Below are positions 1 to 8,776 of a DNA stretch of 15,035 nucleotides, in pieces. Every line of letters starts with the position of its first letter. Within the stretch, counting starts at the first letter, position 1. A program made the position numbers and the translations under genes. A model generated the notes under the pieces. The model saw nothing but the letters and a program-made list of their open reading frames with translations, was not told the origin of the DNA and searched no databases. The stretch comes from Bacillota bacterium (lineage in GTDB: Bacteria > Bacillota > Clostridia > Clostridiales > Clostridiaceae), in NCBI GenBank assembly GCA_030706015.1, contig JAUZPI010000091.1:1-15035 (forward strand), read 5' to 3'.

Positions 1-59
1 AAGGTCTGCTCAGTTTTTCCAATTAGCTCAGCAAACTCTCCAATAGCATAATATTTCAT
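1..59 (-). CDS. IS607-type serine recombinase/transposase, N-terminal fragment (runs off window)
   Basis: Reading the minus strand from position 59 gives an ATG followed by 18 more codons, MKYYAIGEFAELIGKTEQT, open to the window edge. A GGGTGAT ribosome binding site lies about 4 bases upstream. This peptide looks like the start of the MerR-like helix-turn-helix that opens IS607-family TnpA proteins, whose family pattern is roughly MKYY-IGEFA-LIG-T-QTLRNWD. In that family a serine recombinase domain follows and catalyses transposition, often beside a TnpB gene; both would lie outside this window. It could instead be a MerR-type regulator, but the exact N-terminal wording favours IS607. Only 19 residues are visible, so the call rests on pattern recognition. 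Confidence 0.6.
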   Translation of the reverse strand, partial: MKYYAIGEFAELIGKTEQT

Positions 60-201
60 ATTTATCACCCAAATATATTATGCACGTAGTTAACTATAAA
101 AATTCATTATTTATTTATAAATTTTTATATCTATAGATTAATTGTTGTTAGCCTCCATAATTATAATTGCAAATGTTGAACTTCCCTGCGTGTAATGAAG
201 C

Positions 202-215
202 TTGTTTATAAACAA
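202..215. repeat. 14-bp perfect palindrome upstream of the IS607-type gene
   Basis: TTGTTTATAAACAA reads identically on both strands. It lies about 140 bases upstream of the start of the IS607-type gene, in a gene-free A/T-rich stretch (60-271) where I see nothing else definite except a 9-bp A/T inverted repeat at 96-104/120-128. It could be a protein-binding site or chance in A/T-rich DNA. Confidence 0.35.
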
Positions 216-271
216 TATTATATATTGCATTATATGTAATAATTTGTAGAATTCCGAAATAATATAACAAC

Positions 272-316
272 TAAAAATCCACGTGCCTTTTGTTAAATAA
301 ATCAAACACGTGGATT
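272..316 (-). terminator. Rho-independent terminator of the amino acid permease gene
   Basis: A perfect 10-bp stem, AATCCACGTG at 276-285 pairing with CACGTGGATT at 307-316, encloses a 21-base loop. Read on the minus strand, the second arm runs straight into a U-rich tract (complement of the A run at 273-277). It starts about 30 bases past the permease stop codon, the right place and direction to end that transcript. Confidence 0.8.
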
Positions 317-344
317 GTATTTCAATTTTGACAATATAGGTTAT

Positions 345-1799
345 TTAATCTCTATATTTTATTTTATCTTTATCTTTCTTATCAGGTTCTTCAATAATCT
401 CTTTTGACAATTCTTCTAACAACCTAGCCTCATACCTCATATTAAATGGTCTGCCTGTGTTTCTGCCTTTTTCCCCTCTTTTAACAAATATCATTGCACC
501 ATAAATTAAAGAATATATACCTATGAATACTATCCCTGCTATAAGCCCTGATTCCTGCCCCGGTATAAAAGGCATGCTTAACATAGAAATAATCATAATT
601 ATCAGAGCCGTCCAGGAGGTATAGGGGTATCCTGGCATTTTACACCTTCCTGCTGCTGAGCACCCATTCCTTTTACGAAAACGTATATGGGATGCCATAA
701 TTACTGCATAAGTAAAGAGTAATGCAAAACCACCAGCGCTTATCAAGAACAGGTATACACTCGGAAACATAAGACCGAAGCCTAATCCCACAAGCATGCC
801 AGCCCCCGAAAATAATATACCTCTATAAGGAACATCTTTTTCATCATCAAGCCATTTAGGAGCGTGGCCTTCATCCGCAAGGGATCTTATCATTCTTCCA
901 AGAGCAAACATAGCTGCCAGCATAGTGGAAAGCATAGCTGTAATTAATACTACATTAATTGCATTACCTGCCCACCTGATTCCTCTCCTATCAAGAGCTG
1001 CTACCATTGGACTTACACTTTCATTAACACTAGCTGTAGGGATTAATGGAAGAAGAGTAATAGCGAAAAGTACAAATAGTCCTACAAGACTTATGACCGT
1101 ATAATTAATTGCTCTAGGGATTGTTTCTCTGGGATTTTCCGTCTCTGAAGCAGCCAGCCCAATTACTTCAAAACCTGCATAAGCAAACATAACTCCAATC
1201 ATACTTCCGGCAAGGCTCTTTATTCCTCCCGGCACCAAAGGTTCTCTAATCAATTCTCCTGCGCCAATTGGTGAAGCCCCTGGCATCAGGCCAATAATCA
1301 ATAGTAACGATATGATTATAAAAGCAACTATGGCAAGAAGTTTTACTGATGTTAGACTGCTCTCCAGCTTACTTAATTTATCGGCTCCTAATAAATTAAG
1401 CAGTGTAACACCAATTATTATCGATCCTCCAAGCAAGGCTATAGATATACCCGGAATCCACTGACGTGCCAAAATTGATATAGCGGTGGCTTCACTGGAC
1501 ATAGCTAAAGTCATTCCAGTCCAATATACCCATCCAATAACAAACCCAGCGCCAGGTCCAAAGGCTTCAGCTGCAAAGGCACGAAATGAGCCAGAGTCTG
1601 GATTCGCTACAGTCATCTCAGATAAAGCAAAAAGTATAAAATAAACTAGTATTCCACACAACACATAAGTTATTAAAACGGCTGGTCCTGCAGCATGAAT
1701 AGCTACCGCTGAGCCAAGAAAAAATGACCCTCCTATTACTGAACCCAGTGCCATCATTGTAAGCTGCCATGCAGACAACCCTTTATGTTCTCTCTCCAT
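345..1799 (-). CDS. APC-superfamily amino acid permease
   Basis: This 484-residue integral membrane protein should import amino acids (or a related amine) across the cell membrane by proton- or ion-coupled transport. The N-terminus carries the family's first-helix signature ALGSVIGGSFFLGSAVAI (residues 17-34). About 12 hydrophobic helices can be traced, with the unwound substrate-site segment in helix 1 and a conserved GFEVIGLAASETENP stretch near residues 207-221, typical of APC permeases. The C-terminal 45 residues are charged and probably cytosolic. The ATG has a GGAGG ribosome binding site 8 bases upstream. The gene stands alone, is divergent from the germination operon with about 180 bases between, and ends in its own terminator. 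Substrate cannot be read from sequence. GerB-type germination permeases belong to the same broad superfamily, but this protein is longer and is clearly a conventional transporter. Confidence 0.88.
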   Translation of the reverse strand: MEREHKGLSAWQLTMMALGSVIGGSFFLGSAVAIHAAGPAVLITYVLCGILVYFILFALSEMTVANPDSGSFRAFAAEAFGPGAGFVIGWVYWTGMTLAMSSEATAISILARQWIPGISIALLGGSIIIGVTLLNLLGADKLSKLESSLTSVKLLAIVAFIIISLLLIIGLMPGASPIGAGELIREPLVPGGIKSLAGSMIGVMFAYAGFEVIGLAASETENPRETIPRAINYTVISLVGLFVLFAITLLPLIPTASVNESVSPMVAALDRRGIRWAGNAINVVLITAMLSTMLAAMFALGRMIRSLADEGHAPKWLDDEKDVPYRGILFSGAGMLVGLGFGLMFPSVYLFLISAGGFALLFTYAVIMASHIRFRKRNGCSAAGRCKMPGYPYTSWTALIIMIISMLSMPFIPGQESGLIAGIVFIGIYSLIYGAMIFVKRGEKGRNTGRPFNMRYEARLLEELSKEIIEEPDKKDKDKIKYRD

Positions 1800-1977
1800 A
1801 ATTTTATCCTCCGTACTAAATCATCAAATATGCCTTTATTAATTACCAGAATATTATTCCTCAAATTTTAAAATACATTCCCTTAAAACTGTTCATGGTA
1901 TTTAGCAGTAAAAAACAAATAATAAAATAATCAAAATAACACATAATATGTATATACACATAAAGTAGGTGGATTGC

Positions 1978-3591
1978 ATGTTTGAGCTTATAAAAATTAT
2001 CTTTTCGCTAAGGGACAATGCTAGTAAAAATCAAAATACCAATAAAAATCCCACAGCGTTTAACTATGAAAATATTAAAATTTCGCATTTACTAAATAAC
2101 AATAGAGATATTATTAAGCTAATATTTAATAACTGCTCGGATCTGATTATTAGGGAGGTAAAAATTACAAACAACCCTAATATTAGTGCTATGCTCGTGT
2201 ACATAGATAATATGGTTACAACAGAAATTGTTGAAGAAACTATTATCAAAAAATTAATTTATAAAAATGAAAACTTCACTTATAATCCAGGCAGCTTAGA
2301 ATACTCAAAGTACTTGCTTGGTATAAATAACAAGTATATATATACAGATATGAAAATGGTAGTAGATTCAATACTGAGTGGAAACGTTCTTTTATTTATA
2401 AATGGGCTAAGTCAAGCACTTGTAATAAATGTTAAAAACCCACCTAGCAGAAATATTGAAGAACCTGATGTAGAAAGTGTTATTCGCGGCCCGAGGGAGG
2501 GATTTACAGAATCCTTATCTACTAATGTGGCTCTCATAAGAAAAAGAATTAAAAGTACACATTTAAAAATAGAACCATTTATATTAGGAAGAGAGACAAA
2601 AACAAATATTAAAATTGCTTATCTTTCAAACATAGCAAATCCAAAAATAGTTAATGAGGTAAAAGAACGGTTAACTAAAATTGATATACATGCAGTACTT
2701 GGACTTAACTATATAAAAGAATATATAGAGGATGAGCCTCTCAGCAATTTCCCTACTATATTCTCAACAGAAAAACCAGATGTTGCAGCGGGCAAGATAT
2801 TAGAGGGACGCGTTGCCATTTTAACAGATGGAACACCTTTAGCTATAACTGTACCAGCAATTTTTATGGAGTTTCTAACTACCAGTGAGGATTACTATTT
2901 AAAATTTATTGCAGCTACCATAAATCGTTGGATTAGATATATTTCCTTTATCTTTTCTCTTACATTGCCTGGTGCATATGTAGCAATCACAACTTTTCAC
3001 CAGGAACTTATTCCGACACCCTTACTATCTAGTTTTGTAAAAGCACGTTCAGGTATACCCTTTCCAGGTTTAATGGAGTGCATTTTAATGCTGTTCGTTT
3101 ATGAAATATTAAGAGAAGCTGGTGTGAGAATGCCTAGAGCTGTAGGGCAGGCTGTAAGTGTAGTTGGAGCATTGGTATTAGGGCAGGCTGCAGTAGAAGC
3201 AGGTATTGCAAGTACAGCAACGGTAATTGTAGTGTCACTTACAGCTATTGCTTCATTTACAACACCAGTCCCAGATATGTATGAGGCAGTGAGACCTATA
3301 AGATTTATTTTTACATTACTTGGAGGTTCCCTAGGTTTGCTAGGTTTAATCTGCGGTATTCTAATGTTATTTATGAGACTTATATCGCTGCGTTCCTTTG
3401 GCATTCCATATCTAGAACCATTGGCACCCTTTATTTCAAGTGAATTACCTGATGTATTTATGAGGCGTCCTATATGGGCTAAATTTAAAAGACCTTGGTT
3501 TATTACAGGAAAGCAGTCTATACAAGCAAAACAAACAAATCATTTAGAAGCTATAAATAAAGAAAAGGATAATACATCACAAGATAATTAG
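1978..3591 (+). CDS. gerKA: GerA-family spore germinant receptor subunit A
   Basis: This is the A subunit of a GerA-type nutrient germinant receptor, which sits in the spore inner membrane and helps detect germinants and trigger ion and dipicolinate release. At 537 residues it has the usual family length. The soluble N-terminal half contains the family signature GPREGF (about residues 171-176) followed by LIRKRIK. The C-terminal half has several membrane helices (about 315-340, 365-385, 390-412, 415-430, 443-468) including the conserved PGAYVAITTFHQELIPT and SGIPFPGLME stretches. I prefer the ATG at 1978, which has AGGTGG 5 bases upstream; a GTG at 1969 lies inside that ribosome binding site. 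First gene of an A-C-B operon, with 9 bases to the next gene. The symbol gerK reflects the clostridial A-C-B order; paralogs are common, so the exact name is uncertain. Confidence 0.92.
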   Translation: MFELIKIIFSLRDNASKNQNTNKNPTAFNYENIKISHLLNNNRDIIKLIFNNCSDLIIREVKITNNPNISAMLVYIDNMVTTEIVEETIIKKLIYKNENFTYNPGSLEYSKYLLGINNKYIYTDMKMVVDSILSGNVLLFINGLSQALVINVKNPPSRNIEEPDVESVIRGPREGFTESLSTNVALIRKRIKSTHLKIEPFILGRETKTNIKIAYLSNIANPKIVNEVKERLTKIDIHAVLGLNYIKEYIEDEPLSNFPTIFSTEKPDVAAGKILEGRVAILTDGTPLAITVPAIFMEFLTTSEDYYLKFIAATINRWIRYISFIFSLTLPGAYVAITTFHQELIPTPLLSSFVKARSGIPFPGLMECILMLFVYEILREAGVRMPRAVGQAVSVVGALVLGQAAVEAGIASTATVIVVSLTAIASFTTPVPDMYEAVRPIRFIFTLLGGSLGLLGLICGILMLFMRLISLRSFGIPYLEPLAPFISSELPDVFMRRPIWAKFKRPWFITGKQSIQAKQTNHLEAINKEKDNTSQDN

Positions 3592-3600
3592 GAGTAATCT

Positions 3601-4770
3601 ATGAAAAAAATTATTTTAATATTTACGATAGTCCTTCTTATATTTCCCGCTACTGGCTGCAAGGAAACAAAACAGGAACTTAATAAATTATCAATAGTAG
3701 TAGCACAGGGATTTGATTTAACACCGGATGGTAAATACCTCTTGTCAGTTCAGGTATTAAATCCTCAAAAAGAACCCTCTGGCGGCATGTCAGGTAAAAT
3801 GGGAGGAGGACAGCAAACTCCATCAGAGGTTCTGGTTTTTAGCAGTATAGGTGATACTCCAAGAGATGCATTGACCCGCTTTTCCACAGAAACTGGTAAA
3901 AACTTATTTTTTGGCCATACAAAATATGTGTTAATAGGTAAAGATTTGGCTCAATCTGGTATAACATTTCTTTTGGATGAATTATTAAGGGGTTATGAAT
4001 CCAGACCAGATAATGTATTGCTTGTAACAAAAGGTTCTGCTTTTGATATAATAAATGCCAAAACCGCCGTTGATAAAGTACCTTCAGAGACTGTTGAAAA
4101 TTTATTAAGATTACAGACCTCAAAGGGTTACGTAACTGTAACCTCTAGATTAGATTTTGCCAATGCTGTTTCAAGGAAGACAATGGCACCTACAATGGGT
4201 GTTATTGATCTTGTAAAAAATACCAATACAGATGCCACCTTCAAAATATCAGGAACAGCAGTATTTAAAAAAGGTAAGCTGATTGGATTCCTTGATATGA
4301 ACCAAACACGAGGAATGCAGTGGGTTAAAGGGGGTGTTCAAAACGGATACATAGCATCAACTATACATGGTAATAATAAAGTTTCCTTTCATATATTACG
4401 ATCTAAAAGTAAAATAACACCAATAATAACAGGTAACACTATAAAAATGCAGATAACTATAAATGAGCAGGGAAATTTAGTTGAGCTGCAGGAAACTCTT
4501 GATCCTATGAAAGACTATAGAATAATGGACGAATTAAGTTTAACACAAAATAAAGCTATAAAAAGCGAAGTAAATCTTGCTTTATATGCTGCTCAAGAGG
4601 AATTTAAAGCTGATATATTTGATTTTGGAGGGATAATTCATAGAGAAAATCCAAGCTATTGGAATAAAATACAAAAGGATTGGGATAATATCTTTCCTAA
4701 TATTAAGGTAGAAGTTAAGGTAAATTCATCAGTTAAACGACCAGGTGTTATTTCCAAACCAATAAAATAA
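3601..4770 (+). CDS. gerKC: Ger(x)C-family germination lipoprotein, receptor subunit C
   Basis: This is the lipoprotein subunit of the germinant receptor, anchored by a lipid on the outer face of the spore inner membrane. The first 19 residues form a signal peptide ending in a lipobox, PATGC, so Cys20 should be diacylated. The mature protein follows the Ger(x)C family pattern: a first domain with VVAQGFDLTPDGKYLLSVQ, a short glycine-rich loop (residues 61-70), the motif TGKNLFFGHTKYVLIGKDLA, and a C-terminal domain ending in a DIFDFG-IIHRENPSYW stretch. Its 389 residues match the family. The ATG has TTAGGAG about 5-6 bases upstream and sits 9 bases after the subunit A stop, so the two are co-transcribed and probably co-translated. 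Confidence 0.92.
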   Translation: MKKIILIFTIVLLIFPATGCKETKQELNKLSIVVAQGFDLTPDGKYLLSVQVLNPQKEPSGGMSGKMGGGQQTPSEVLVFSSIGDTPRDALTRFSTETGKNLFFGHTKYVLIGKDLAQSGITFLLDELLRGYESRPDNVLLVTKGSAFDIINAKTAVDKVPSETVENLLRLQTSKGYVTVTSRLDFANAVSRKTMAPTMGVIDLVKNTNTDATFKISGTAVFKKGKLIGFLDMNQTRGMQWVKGGVQNGYIASTIHGNNKVSFHILRSKSKITPIITGNTIKMQITINEQGNLVELQETLDPMKDYRIMDELSLTQNKAIKSEVNLALYAAQEEFKADIFDFGGIIHRENPSYWNKIQKDWDNIFPNIKVEVKVNSSVKRPGVISKPIK

Positions 4771-4791
4771 TAGAAAGAAGGACTAATTAGC

Positions 4792-5895
4792 ATGAATATA
4801 AAAATATCCGCATCGCAGCTATTTGCTGCTATAGTATTAGTTCCCGCTGGAAGTGCCCTGTTTTTTTTAATAACACCTGAAGCGAAGCAAGATGCATGGC
4901 TAGTTATGTTTATTTATATGTTTTTCGGGATACTTTTTCAAATTATATACACAAGTTTGTGGAAAAAGTATCCTCAGGATAATATTGTAACCTATATGCC
5001 TAAAATCTTCGGAAAAATATTAGGGTATTCTTTAAGTGTACTATATACAATACTTTTTGCATATGAGGCATCAAGAGTTTTAAGAGATATAATAGAACTT
5101 ACATTAACCACTGCAATGACAATGCTATCATCTTATATTATTGCAATATTATTAATGTCAGTGATCGGTTATGCTGCCTTTTTAGGCCTTGAGAATCTCT
5201 GCCGGTTAACCTATATTTTCTTTTGGCTTATGTTAGCTTTTTTTATACTAGAATGGATTTTTATCAGCACAACCCCTAATGCATTAAAGTTTTATAATCT
5301 TAAACCTGTATTGGAAAGCGGAATAATTGATATTACAAAAAAAGGATGGCAGCTAATGGGTTTTCCCTATGGAGAAACTGCATTATTTACTATGTTTTAT
5401 CCTTATGTTGTTGAAAAATCAAGGGTTAGGAAAGCTGCGGTGCTTGCCATTATATCTGAGGGAATTCTTCTATCATTAAACACTATATTATTTATCTCTG
5501 TACTTGGAGTAGATTATGCCTCTACTTCTCTTTTTCCTCTTCTTCAAACACTAAAGCTAATGCACGCTGGAAGCACCTTTGATAGAATGGATATATTTGT
5601 TCTTCTTATTTTAGTAATTGTAGCCTTTATTAAAATAAGTTATTTTATGTTTGGAGCAATGCTGGGTACTGCTCAGCTTATGAAGTTAAGAGATACCAAA
5701 AACTTGGCTTTGCCCTTTAGCATACTGGTTTTAGTAGCTTCCATGCTAATAGCAAAAAATTATCCTCAGCACATATACATAGGGCTATCATTCACAATAA
5801 CATATATCCACATACCATTACTAGTAATAATCCCCGCAATAGCATTATTGTTTTATTATTTAAAAATTATAATAAAGCGAATTAACCTTGATTAA
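4792..5895 (+). CDS. gerKB: GerB-family germination protein, receptor permease subunit
   Basis: This 367-residue protein consists of about ten membrane helices and belongs to the spore permease (GerB) family, distantly related to amino acid/polyamine transporters. In GerA-type receptors this subunit holds the germinant-binding pocket. Recognisable features are the opening ISASQLFAAIVLVPAGSALF, the central GKILGYSLSVLYTILFAYEASRVLRD stretch, and the family motif FDRMDI at about residues 264-269. The ribosome binding site AAGAAGGA lies about 10 bases before the ATG, and the gene follows subunit C by 21 bases. It completes the receptor operon. The 81 bases to the next gene show no convincing terminator, so read-through downstream is possible. 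Confidence 0.9.
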   Translation: MNIKISASQLFAAIVLVPAGSALFFLITPEAKQDAWLVMFIYMFFGILFQIIYTSLWKKYPQDNIVTYMPKIFGKILGYSLSVLYTILFAYEASRVLRDIIELTLTTAMTMLSSYIIAILLMSVIGYAAFLGLENLCRLTYIFFWLMLAFFILEWIFISTTPNALKFYNLKPVLESGIIDITKKGWQLMGFPYGETALFTMFYPYVVEKSRVRKAAVLAIISEGILLSLNTILFISVLGVDYASTSLFPLLQTLKLMHAGSTFDRMDIFVLLILVIVAFIKISYFMFGAMLGTAQLMKLRDTKNLALPFSILVLVASMLIAKNYPQHIYIGLSFTITYIHIPLLVIIPAIALLFYYLKIIIKRINLD

Positions 5896-5976
5896 ATGAC
5901 AGTTCTATAAAATCTGTAACTCTATCCTCACCTAATTAATATTATAAATAATGCAATGAAAATTAGAGGAGAAAAA

Positions 5977-7851
5977 ATGCATTATTTTATTGGAGAACCC
6001 CCTAATAACCATGCACCTATATCAAATGGAAATATTTTAACCTGGCTAACTCAATACGACGAAAATAATATCCCAGTAGATTTACTGAATCAAATCTTTT
6101 TTCCTGATTTTGATTTAACCAGCGCACTTTTAGACAGCAGAGGCTCCTATATTCTTGCAAAGGATGAAAATGAAAAGGTGTGGTATGATCCATATGGCAT
6201 TGTTAAACAGGAACTAGGACAGACAGGGCAGATTATTTCAATAGACTATTCTAAATACCTTAATGGATTCGGAATTTTTGAAGTTTTATCTCATAAAGGA
6301 AATGCTGCGGTAAAAACTAAGACTTGGTCACCTTGGAATAGTAATATTGTTGTAAGATCTATTCAAGTAAGCACAGTAAAAGGAAATGCCTCAAATGTGG
6401 ATATCTTCCCAGTAATCCATCTCAAAAATATATCAGAGCGCCTAGATAACATTTTTATTTCACGTATTTCCTGCTGTCAATGGTTAGCAGTAACAACAGT
6501 GCCATCAATAGATGGTACAACAGGTGATATTGGTCAGGTAGTAACCGGTGGTAAAATTACGACTTTTGAACACAGTTCTATTCCTACCGCCTTAACCTTT
6601 CATGCAAAAGCATCAGTTTCTCGTAATGAGTATAGTTCCCCTATTTATCAATTGTTTGCTGCTGGTAAGACAAAGGAAGAAGCTTTAGCTCAATTACGTT
6701 TAGCTGTAAGAAATCTAGAAACCCTTTATGAAGATAGCTTGTATGAATGGAAAAGATGGCACAGCATATCAAACGGCCCGCTTATGGCCCTTCCGCCTGA
6801 GCTGCAAGATTACTGGCGGGTAAGTAACAGCCTGTTGAGAATGAGTCTACAACAAAATGGAGCACCTATTTTAATTGGCTTCCAACCATATCAAGGAAAT
6901 GTATCGATAAGAGATGGCATATGGATTATTACTACACTGGCACTAGCCGGTCACTTGAAAGAGGCTGTAAAAGGTTTATATTCTCTTGTTAGTTATTTAA
7001 AAGAGCGTCCAGATGGAAATTACTATTTTGCTTACAATGTGACAGCTGGTGTTCCAAATGAGCATACTTATGAAAATGATACTACAGGATTAGTTCTCTA
7101 CGGTATATGGACTGTGTGGAATCTTACAAGGGATGATAATATTATAAATAATTTATGGCCTGTAATTGAACACTCTGCAAATTGGATAATTGCCAATAGA
7201 GATGAAACTGGGTTAATAAAGAAAGATGCCGGCATTTGGGAAACCTTCGGCCCTCATCTTGGAGAAAAATTTGAACATATGACATGGACCTCCGCAATTT
7301 CAGCTTACGGCCTCTTGAAGGCTTCACTAATAGCTCAATATAAAACTAGAACAACACAGGGAGAAAACTACGAAAAAGCTTCACTAGAACTTTTAGAAGC
7401 TATTAAGATAAATAATGTACGAAATAGTATAGTTTGTCGCAGTAAAGAATCAGCATTGTTAGATTCCTCAGTTTTATTATTTTTCACTGAGTTTCCCATA
7501 TTCCCGAACAGTTGGCTAATCCCTACAGTTGAGGCAGTTAATAAACGCCTGAAAGATCCATTCTTAGGTGGCATCTGGAGACATGAAAGTTTAACAACAG
7601 AAGAAGGTGATTTACTTCCTTGGATAGGATCTACCTTTTGGATGGGAGAAGCATTGCTTGCAGCCGGTAGACCAAAGCTTGCATGGGATTATTTTAATCA
7701 CAATTATGCCAACAGTGCTTTCTGCAACCTGCTTCCAGAATTAATGTACAGCAAAGATAGACCAAGAGGAATTGCAATGCCAAGCTATTCTCAATCTGGT
7801 GTGATTCGATCTATATTATATTCATTGGATAGAAAAAAATTTTTTATTTAG
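5977..7851 (+). CDS. GH15-like (six-hairpin) glycoside hydrolase, probably cytosolic
   Basis: This 624-residue protein resembles bacterial glucoamylase/glucodextranase-type enzymes of family GH15, which release glucose from alpha-glucan chain ends with an (alpha/alpha)6 barrel. The N-terminal ~260 residues look like the beta-sandwich domain that precedes the barrel in prokaryotic members (ISNGNIL near the start). Barrel landmarks are SIRDGIWIITTLALAGHLKEA (R312, D313), GIWET with E422 as the likely general acid, and EEGDLLPWIGSTFWMGEALLAAGRP with E542/E543 near the expected second carboxylate. There is no signal peptide. I chose the ATG at 5977 because AGAGGAG lies 5 bases upstream; an ATG at 5956 has none. 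It follows the germination operon on the same strand and precedes a small membrane protein by 40 bases. Substrate (maltodextrin, glycogen, trehalose or another glucan) is not determinable here; clan assignment is firmer than activity. Confidence 0.7.
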   Translation: MHYFIGEPPNNHAPISNGNILTWLTQYDENNIPVDLLNQIFFPDFDLTSALLDSRGSYILAKDENEKVWYDPYGIVKQELGQTGQIISIDYSKYLNGFGIFEVLSHKGNAAVKTKTWSPWNSNIVVRSIQVSTVKGNASNVDIFPVIHLKNISERLDNIFISRISCCQWLAVTTVPSIDGTTGDIGQVVTGGKITTFEHSSIPTALTFHAKASVSRNEYSSPIYQLFAAGKTKEEALAQLRLAVRNLETLYEDSLYEWKRWHSISNGPLMALPPELQDYWRVSNSLLRMSLQQNGAPILIGFQPYQGNVSIRDGIWIITTLALAGHLKEAVKGLYSLVSYLKERPDGNYYFAYNVTAGVPNEHTYENDTTGLVLYGIWTVWNLTRDDNIINNLWPVIEHSANWIIANRDETGLIKKDAGIWETFGPHLGEKFEHMTWTSAISAYGLLKASLIAQYKTRTTQGENYEKASLELLEAIKINNVRNSIVCRSKESALLDSSVLLFFTEFPIFPNSWLIPTVEAVNKRLKDPFLGGIWRHESLTTEEGDLLPWIGSTFWMGEALLAAGRPKLAWDYFNHNYANSAFCNLLPELMYSKDRPRGIAMPSYSQSGVIRSILYSLDRKKFFI

Positions 7852-7891
7852 GGAATAATAAAACCAATTTATATATTTAGGAGGCATCTAA

Positions 7892-8341
7892 ATGATTCTT
7901 AACATATTAATAGGTTTTATTATCCCATGGATTTTCGGCATAGTACTATTTTTTAAAGATAAAAAAATATTATTAGTTATTTCCCCTTTTACAGCAATAC
8001 TAGCATATACATTAAATGAATTTTGCTTTCATCTTAATTTTTGGAGACTAATCCCCATAGATATGAACGATGATTTAACAGCAGTATCTACAAATCTCGG
8101 CTTGTACCCTATATTAGGCTGCTATTTAATTTATTGTATCTCAAAAAGCAGCCTAAATTCTTATTTAATTGTTATAGCCTTTACTATAATAACTACTATA
8201 TCAGAATATATAGCAGTATTATTTAAGTTAGTTAAGTACGGAAACGGCTGGAACGTAGGATGGACCTTTGTTTCATACCTGATTCCATACTTATTAGTTA
8301 ACTGGTACTATGATAAGTTGAAAGCAATTAATGTGTTTTAG
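7892..8341 (+). CDS. CBO0543-like small integral membrane protein
   Basis: This 149-residue protein is almost entirely membrane-embedded, with about five hydrophobic segments (3-21, 26-41, 70-84, 88-112, 122-138) and no signal peptide or catalytic motif. The composition and the central NLGLYPILGCYLIY stretch resemble the uncharacterised CBO0543 family of spore-forming Firmicutes; no biochemical role is known to me. It has an excellent AGGAGG ribosome binding site 8 bases before the ATG and follows the glycosidase gene by 40 bases, so the two are probably one transcript. It converges on the DUF4231-like gene. Family assignment is by general resemblance only. Confidence 0.55.
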   Translation: MILNILIGFIIPWIFGIVLFFKDKKILLVISPFTAILAYTLNEFCFHLNFWRLIPIDMNDDLTAVSTNLGLYPILGCYLIYCISKSSLNSYLIVIAFTIITTISEYIAVLFKLVKYGNGWNVGWTFVSYLIPYLLVNWYYDKLKAINVF

Positions 8342-8382
8342 CCGCTGACTCCTTAGTTACTTGCTTATTTATTCTCTACTAA

Positions 8383-8697
8383 TTAGGCTTGCTGACTTTG
8401 TTGTCCATATTTTCTATACCTATACCATTTATCCTTTATACCTATTAATGTCAATATACTGGCTACAACACCTGCAACCGCTGAAGTAATTGATACAACC
8501 AATTTACTATTATCAAAATTTTGTATTTGATTTATAACTGGTATGCTTGCATTAATAATAATTATAATAATGCTCATACCATAATACATATTTTTATAAT
8601 ATTTTGCTTTGTTAATATTCCATAACAAAACATTCTCTACTCTATCCTTAATTACAGGATTTTCAATGTTAATTATTATTTTGTTAATATATTCAAT
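8383..8697 (-). CDS. Small DUF4231-like membrane protein, apparent ATT start
   Basis: The reading frame is open from 8712 down to a TAA at 8383-8385. The part from 8628 (TTG) already encodes 81 residues, but the frame upstream also reads as protein (EYINKIIINIENPVIKDR, then VENVLLWNINKAKYYKNMYYG), in the style of DUF4231-type proteins: a charged helix, two membrane helices (about residues 42-60 and 70-88) and a basic KDKWYRYRKY tail. No ATG, GTG or TTG lies between the stop at 8713-8715 and 8628. A strong AAGGAGG (8713-8707 on the minus strand) points to the ATT at 8697-8695, 9 bases away, giving about 105 residues. Alternatives are a TTG start at 8628 with a poor ribosome binding site, or a lost start codon. 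Function unknown. Confidence 0.5.
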   Translation of the reverse strand: MEYINKIIINIENPVIKDRVENVLLWNINKAKYYKNMYYGMSIIIIIINASIPVINQIQNFDNSKLVVSITSAVAGVVASILTLIGIKDKWYRYRKYGQQSQQA

Positions 8698-8776
8698 CTC
8701 CCTCGTCCTCCTTCAAAAAAAGAAGAATGCAATGTCAAATAATTTTGTAATCATCAGAGAAAGCGTTCCTTATTAT

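Noticed and set aside
96..128. 9-bp inverted repeat ATAAAAATT/AATTTTTAT near the IS607-type gene
   Set aside because: Composed only of A and T in an A/T-rich region; chance is a sufficient explanation.
1942..1948. CATAATA as a sigma-G-type -10 ahead of the germination operon
   Set aside because: It fits the -10 pattern, and forespore expression is expected for ger genes, but no matching -35 lies at the right distance and such strings are frequent in A/T-rich DNA.
3099..3404. 101-codon minus-strand frame inside the GerA-type gene
   Set aside because: It is antisense to a well-conserved membrane region of the receptor subunit and has no family features of its own.
8344..8397. GCTGACT repeated twice in the convergent gap after the CBO0543-like gene
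   Set aside because: A 7-base direct repeat 47 bases apart is easily chance, and no insertion or terminator structure accompanies it.
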